DNA of 7,935 nucleotides from the NCBI GenBank assembly GCA_964654535.1, contig CAZZIZ010000153.1:1-7935 (forward strand), in the 5' to 3' direction. A program made the position numbers and the translations under genes. The notes beneath the pieces are model-generated. The model was not told the DNA's origin. It did not search any database and was given only the letters and a program-made list of their open reading frames with translations. This DNA comes from CAZZIZ01 sp964654535 (GTDB lineage: Bacteria > Bacteroidota > Bacteroidia > Chitinophagales > UBA2359). How positions within the stretch are numbered: position 1 is the stretch's first letter; every line of letters starts with the position of its first letter. Below are positions 4,890 to 7,935 of the stretch, in pieces.

Positions 4890-7316
4890 TTAAGGTAATT
4901 GGTAAGTTGACGAGTAGCTCGTCCAGCTTCCATCTGCACATTGCAGTCTAACCCTAACTTGTGCTCCTTCTTGTTGTATTCCCAAATCGCTGCGTAAGGC
5001 TGCGTAATGGTTTACCGTACCAAAGGCAGAAGACCAGCTACCAGCCGAGCTAGCACGCCATTGAACTTCCATTTGCAAAAAGCCAGTGATGAAGTAATAA
5101 AAGTACCACTCATCGTGATCCAACGCGTCGGCGTCTACTGTGCAAGCGCCTTCCGTACTAGGAGTTGTGCCATTAGTGCTAAAAGTTACACTATTGGAAN
5201 NNNNNNNNNNNNNNNNNNNNNNNNNNNNNNNNNNNNNNNNNNNNNNNNNNNNNNNNNNNNNNNNNNNNNNNNNNNNNNNNNNNNNNNNNNNNNNNNNNNC
5301 GTTTTCTGCTGGCGCTATTCCAGTAGTCGCGAAGGTCTGAGTTGCTGCGTAGGCAGACCAGGTTCCGTCGGCACAGGCTTCTCGCACAGAGAATTCATAT
5401 TCCGTACCCGGAGTCAAGCCCTCGATGAAACGATAGCTGTCTTGAGAAACTTGAGTCTCTATCCAAGCATCCGCATTGCTGATTCTATATCTAAACTGAT
5501 TCATCTGATCCGAATTGAAATCAGACCCAATCAAATAAGCGTAAGTATCTGTAATGCTCGTAGCAATAAAGAAGGCTGGTGCGTCGCAGTTTCCAGTATT
5601 AGGCGGATCGCCTTCGGTGGTAAACGTAGCAATCTCGCTGTACTCCGACCAGATGCCTGGCGTACACTGGTGTCTTACTCTGTACTCATAAGTGGTACCA
5701 CTGAGAAGGTCAGTCAATTCTGTAAAGTGGAGCTGCGCAATATCTGTTTCGCTCCAGTCGCTCGTATTGACAACACGGTATTGCCACTGGTTATCGTTCG
5801 GGCCGTAGGGCTGACCAGTGGTAACCGTTGCATTGCTATCACCTATACCTCCGGCGTTTATTTGGTCGACTTTTAAACCAATACAAGCAACACCAGGAGT
5901 AGTGAAAGTAAATGAGTCAGAATAGTTATTCCAAACTGTTTCGCTGCACATTGCTTTTACCTGGAACTCGTATTCCGTTCCTGCAAGCAAATCTTCGTAG
6001 TCTCTGGTTAGTTCGTTCGAGACATCGCTTTCTATCCAGTCGCTGTCGCCGACTTTTCTTAGTCGAAACTGATTAGTGATTGTACCGGCGTAGTTGAATA
6101 AAGAGAGCTTCGCTGTGGTTTCCGTTTTAGTCGCGACATACATATCTGCACTTGCCTCGTAGTCTTGACAATGGTCTGCAGGGAATACGTTGTAGATTAA
6201 ATCCATATCCGCGTAGAAAGCGTTGGTGCCGCCTTCTTCCCATTCCCATTGAACAGTGATGTCTTTGTACCAGCCGTTACCATTGCCTCTCCAGCCCCAG
6301 TTCATGTGGTAGAAATCTTCGTCGTCGTAACCGTCTATTAACCAAGAGTGCGCGCCACTTCCGAAAGCATCTGCGCGCATAATGGTTGGTCTATCGGCGT
6401 CAAGTTCACTTCGTATGAGGGCATACCATTCAATACCCGTAGGGTTTGTAGCTCGCTTTACGAATTGCGCACTTCGGTCGAAGAGGTAATTGTAGACTAA
6501 GGCTTTTCTTACTGTAGAAAAGTATGCAGCAGTATAAACATTACTGAACTCCGTATTGATACTTACCGCAGCGTGATAAATTGCTTCTGCAGTTTTGTCA
6601 TCGTAGTTAAATAGTTCATCGGGCATACTTGACCAAGGGTAGGTAGTACTTCCAAAATCTACGGACTGAGTGCCATAGGTGTAATCGTCGTAAAAATTAG
6701 TACCATTCCCTCGGCTCGGATGGCCGTGGTACTTTAACAATTGGACTAGTGCTATAGTGATACATCCCGCAAAAGTTTTATCATCTACGCCAAACTGATC
6801 AGCAGGGCAGTCTGTGTTATAATAAGTGTCTTGTCCCCACTTACTTGTGGTTAGTGGCGCTACAATTGTGTCGGGAGTTTTAACACTCTTCGCATTTCGG
6901 AAGTTATCCCACTTTGATTTGAATCGATCAATAACTGGTTCGTCGATTGCTAATTGATTTTCCATAGAACGCCCCATATTTCTTAAGTATTCAACGCCCG
7001 GATTGAAGTCTTCGTTGAAGTCTAAATCGTTTTCTGTTGAGTAGGCGAGAATTGGGTCGAATCGTTCGTTACCAGATACAACCACAAATCCGTCGGATTC
7101 AAACTTTACGATATGGTATAAGTTTCCAATACCGGCTTTACTTTCGGTATGGGTCGAAGCGACCTTTACATTGGCGCTTTTGCGACTATCGTTTTTCTGC
7201 TTGTAAAACTGCAAGGCAATTTGCTCCGCAAATTGAAGATCAACGGATTGTGCAGAAGAAAAACATGGAACTAATATGATGAGAAGCGGGAAGAGTTTCT
7301 TGATCAATTGTTTCAT
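4890..7316 (-). CDS. Secreted C10 (streptopain-like) cysteine protease with FN3-like modules; gene interrupted by an assembly gap
   Basis: At least 808 residues including 34 unknown. Residues 1-23 are a signal peptide (MKQLIKKLFPLLIILV..., cleavage after SSA). About 24-150 is a Spi-type propeptide (NLYHIVKF, DGFVVVSGNERFDPILAYS), normally removed on activation. The C10 catalytic domain follows: FAGCITIALVQLLKYHGHP gives the nucleophile Cys185, AHSWLIDGY gives His323, and YHMNWGWRGNGNGWY is the conserved Trp/Gly loop. From residue 383 come about 95-99-residue fibronectin type III-like modules starting at Cys383, Cys478, Cys577 and Cys725, with one more partly lost in the gap. Each complete module opens with Cys and has a second Cys about 68-74 residues later, before a Trp, suggesting an internal disulfide. 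The last module ends at the stop codon, with no type IX secretion sorting domain visible. It likely degrades extracellular protein. The start at 7316 fits the signal peptide and the upstream promoter. Confidence 0.92.
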   Translation of the reverse strand: MKQLIKKLFPLLIILVPCFSSAQSVDLQFAEQIALQFYKQKNDSRKSANVKVASTHTESKAGIGNLYHIVKFESDGFVVVSGNERFDPILAYSTENDLDFNEDFNPGVEYLRNMGRSMENQLAIDEPVIDRFKSKWDNFRNAKSVKTPDTIVAPLTTSKWGQDTYYNTDCPADQFGVDDKTFAGCITIALVQLLKYHGHPSRGNGTNFYDDYTYGTQSVDFGSTTYPWSSMPDELFNYDDKTAEAIYHAAVSINTEFSNVYTAAYFSTVRKALVYNYLFDRSAQFVKRATNPTGIEWYALIRSELDADRPTIMRADAFGSGAHSWLIDGYDDEDFYHMNWGWRGNGNGWYKDITVQWEWEEGGTNAFYADMDLIYNVFPADHCQDYEASADMYVATKTETTAKLSLFNYAGTITNQFRLRKVGDSDWIESDVSNELTRDYEDLLAGTEYEFQVKAMCSETVWNNYSDSFTFTTPGVACIGLKVDQINAGGIGDSNATVTTGQPYGPNDNQWQYRVVNTSDWSETDIAQLHFTELTDLLSGTTYEYRVRHQCTPGIWSEYSEIATFTTEGDPPNTGNCDAPAFFIATSITDTYAYLIGSDFNSDQMNQFRYRISNADAWIETQVSQDSYRFIEGLTPGTEYEFSVREACADGTWSAYAATQTFATTGIAPAENXXXXXXXXXXXXXXXXXXXXXXXXXXXXXXXXXXSNSVTFSTNGTTPSTEGACTVDADALDHDEWYFYYFITGFLQMEVQWRASSAGSWSSAFGTVNHYAALRSDLGIQQEGAQVRVRLQCADGSWTSYSSTYQLP
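5200..5299. other. Assembly gap (100 N) within the protease gene
   Basis: Exactly 100 undetermined bases, the common placeholder for a gap of unknown size. The flanking frames agree when 100 bases are assumed. The protein before the gap ends a module (TFATTGIAPAEN), and after it comes only the last strand of another module (SNSVTFSTNG). With modules of about 99 residues, some 81 residues (about 240 bp) or more are missing. Confidence 0.95.
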
Positions 7317-7357
7317 AACATTATTTGAAAAAGAACCCCTAAGCTGGACAGCTGCCG

Positions 7358-7389
7358 CGAAGATACTTCAATATTTGATAAAATGTCAA
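7358..7389 (-). promoter_or_regulatory. Promoter of the C10 protease gene
   Basis: On the minus strand TTGACA (7384-7389) is followed after 18 bases by TATCTTCG (7358-7365). This can be read as a -35/-10 pair, or as a Bacteroidetes TTG-N21-TAnnTTTG promoter with one mismatch. Transcription would begin near 7351, giving a leader of about 35 bases to the ATG at 7316. The leader is A/T-rich just before the ATG, with no Shine-Dalgarno sequence. No other candidate of this quality lies between repeat copy B and the gene. Confidence 0.6.
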
Positions 7390-7470
7390 GTAATAACGTT
7401 TTTGACTTACAGCTTAGAGTGTAAATGCTTGATGGATAGTGCATTAAACGTCCAAGCAGAAGTGGTTTTT
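7390..7470. other. Spacer between protease promoter and repeat copy B
   Basis: Apart from a short T-run next to copy B, I see no gene, strong hairpin or promoter here on either strand. Together with the promoter and copy B it makes up the 368-bp non-coding stretch 7317-7684. Confidence 0.4.
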
Positions 7471-7519
7471 TTGCGTGAGGGATAGAGGCCTTTGTGGAGC
7501 TCCTGTTGCTGAAGGCAAG

Positions 7520-7555
7520 AAAAGCTCTTAGCTCCTAAGAGCTAGAAGAGCTTTT
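7520..7555 (-). other. Copy B variable hairpin with conserved TAGCTC/GAGCTA core
   Basis: AAAAGCTCT (7520-7528) pairs with AGAGCTTTT (7547-7555), and TAGCTC (7529-7534) with GAGCTA (7539-7544) around CTAA, giving 15 base pairs with a 2-base bulge. It occupies the same place as 2603-2634 in copy A. The core pairs are identical and the outer arms differ yet remain complementary. No U-tract follows the hairpin, so it is not a classical intrinsic terminator. Confidence 0.85.
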
Positions 7556-7601
7556 TGCATGCAGCAGAACAGAGCGACGGCCGAAAGCCCGACCCCGAAC
7601 T

Positions 7602-7659
7602 TTGGCAGCGCAGCAAATTACTTTCCGCTTGCGGAAGATGTAATTTGCAAGTTTGCCAA
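7602..7659 (-). other. Copy B long hairpin (first variable segment)
   Basis: Nested complementary arms: TTGGCA (7602-7607)/TGCCAA (7654-7659), GCAAATTAC (7613-7621)/GTAATTTGC (7640-7648) and TTCCGC (7623-7628)/GCGGAA (7631-7636), with a TT loop. That is 21 pairs interrupted by a symmetric 5-base internal loop and a small bulge. The same place in copy A has only a 6-bp hairpin. Copy C has a similar one with changed arm bases. Confidence 0.85.
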
Positions 7660-7684
7660 GATGTGAGTGGGGCACGCCCAAATA

Positions 7685-7935
7685 TTAATGTCTGTGATTC
7701 TTTTTAAGTAAAGGACTGTTGTAACCTATACTCTTAAACACCATACGCGTTCTTGCTTTGATACTTGGTTTTGCGTTTTCGAGCAATGCCTCGACTGCGC
7801 CAATAAATTCATTTCGTAAATCGGGGTACTCTTTAATTAGGTCGGCGAGTACAGTCATTGCGTAGACTTTGAAGGCGACATCGCATTCGTAGTCTGCCAA
7901 ATATTGAAAGCAAATTTCGACGATGGTGCCTTTGT
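7685..7935 (-). CDS. HEAT-like repeat protein, C-terminal part (partial at window edge)
   Basis: The frame stays open to the right edge of the window, so the true start lies outside. The visible C-terminus is about 83 residues, beginning KGTIVEICFQYLADYECDVAFKVYAMTVLADLIKEYP. A TTG at 7900 could be taken as a start but sits inside what looks like a continuous helical repeat, so I treat the gene as truncated by the window. The pattern is two-helix, HEAT/armadillo-like: DVAFKVYAMTVLADLIKEYPDL, then FIGAVEALLENAKPSIKARTRMVFKSI. The protein is probably a cytoplasmic protein-binding scaffold; similar small helical-repeat proteins occur in Bacteroidetes without known function. The tail NSPLLKKNHRH is basic. 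Repeat copy B starts 3 bp after its stop codon. Confidence 0.7.
   Translation of the reverse strand, partial: KGTIVEICFQYLADYECDVAFKVYAMTVLADLIKEYPDLRNEFIGAVEALLENAKPSIKARTRMVFKSIGYNSPLLKKNHRH

Larger units (their letters stand above)
7471..7681 (-). repeat. Dispersed structured repeat, copy B (complete, 211 bp)
   Basis: This is an inverted copy of 2518-2682. Read on the minus strand it starts with TTGGGCGTGCCCC (7669-7681) and ends with TCCCTCACGCAA (7471-7482). The shared central block is 7563-7595 and the shared tail 7471-7510. It is 46 bp longer than copy A, mainly because the first variable hairpin (7602-7659) is much larger. It begins 3 bp after the stop codon of the HEAT-like gene, in the same direction, and ends 154 bp before the protease start codon. 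No coding capacity is seen. Confidence 0.9.

Noticed and set aside
5007..5876. Long plus-strand open frame opposite the protease
   Set aside because: It is antisense to FN3 modules, spans the N gap, and has low-complexity arginine/serine-rich sequence. It is a shadow of the protease gene.
7520..7555. Classical rho-independent terminator
   Set aside because: The stem is A/T-rich at its base and no U-run follows outside the stem in either direction; the position inside a repeat explains it better.
7471..7681. CRISPR array or insertion sequence
   Set aside because: There is no regular repeat-spacer pattern and no transposase frame; the copies are single, dispersed and in opposite orientations.

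Overview
The window looks like a piece of a draft genome or metagenome scaffold from the Bacteroidetes (Flavobacteriia-like or a relative). The reasons are a secreted C10 (streptopain-type) protease with fibronectin-like modules, a secreted TlpA-like protein with a DUF4369-like front end, TAnnTTTG-type promoter boxes, and A/T-rich leaders without Shine-Dalgarno sequences. A run of exactly 100 N (5200-5299) marks a scaffold gap inside the protease gene.

Layout, left to right. Positions 1-52 hold the truncated end of a dispersed repeat (copy C). A minus-strand HMG-CoA lyase gene (70-933) is divergent from a plus-strand aldo/keto reductase of the Kv-beta type (996-1982). Convergent with the reductase is a small TerB-like gene (1991-2326, minus). 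The 467-bp non-coding stretch 2327-2793 contains a short C/G-rich hairpin and a full repeat (copy A, 2518-2682). Next comes a probable two-gene unit on the plus strand: a signal-peptide-bearing thioredoxin-fold protein (2794-4179) and an unrecognised 222-residue cytoplasmic protein (4206-4874). It is convergent with the large C10 protease gene (4890-7316, minus). The 368-bp stretch 7317-7684 holds the protease promoter and a second full repeat in the opposite orientation (copy B, 7471-7681). The window ends in the C-terminal part of a HEAT-like protein (from 7685, minus).

The genes do not form one pathway. HMG-CoA lyase belongs to leucine/ketone-body catabolism, the reductase to carbonyl metabolism, and the TlpA-like protein and the protease to the cell envelope or exterior.

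The least explained part is the intergenic repeat. Its three copies share fixed blocks: a GGGCGTGCCCC head, a central 33-bp block, a 39/40-bp tail and TTG...CAA ends. Between these blocks lie variable segments that differ in sequence but still fold into hairpins. This is compensatory change between copies within one window, and suggests selection for RNA or single-stranded DNA structure. Two copies start 3 and 17 bp behind stop codons. The two complete copies point towards genes for secreted proteins.
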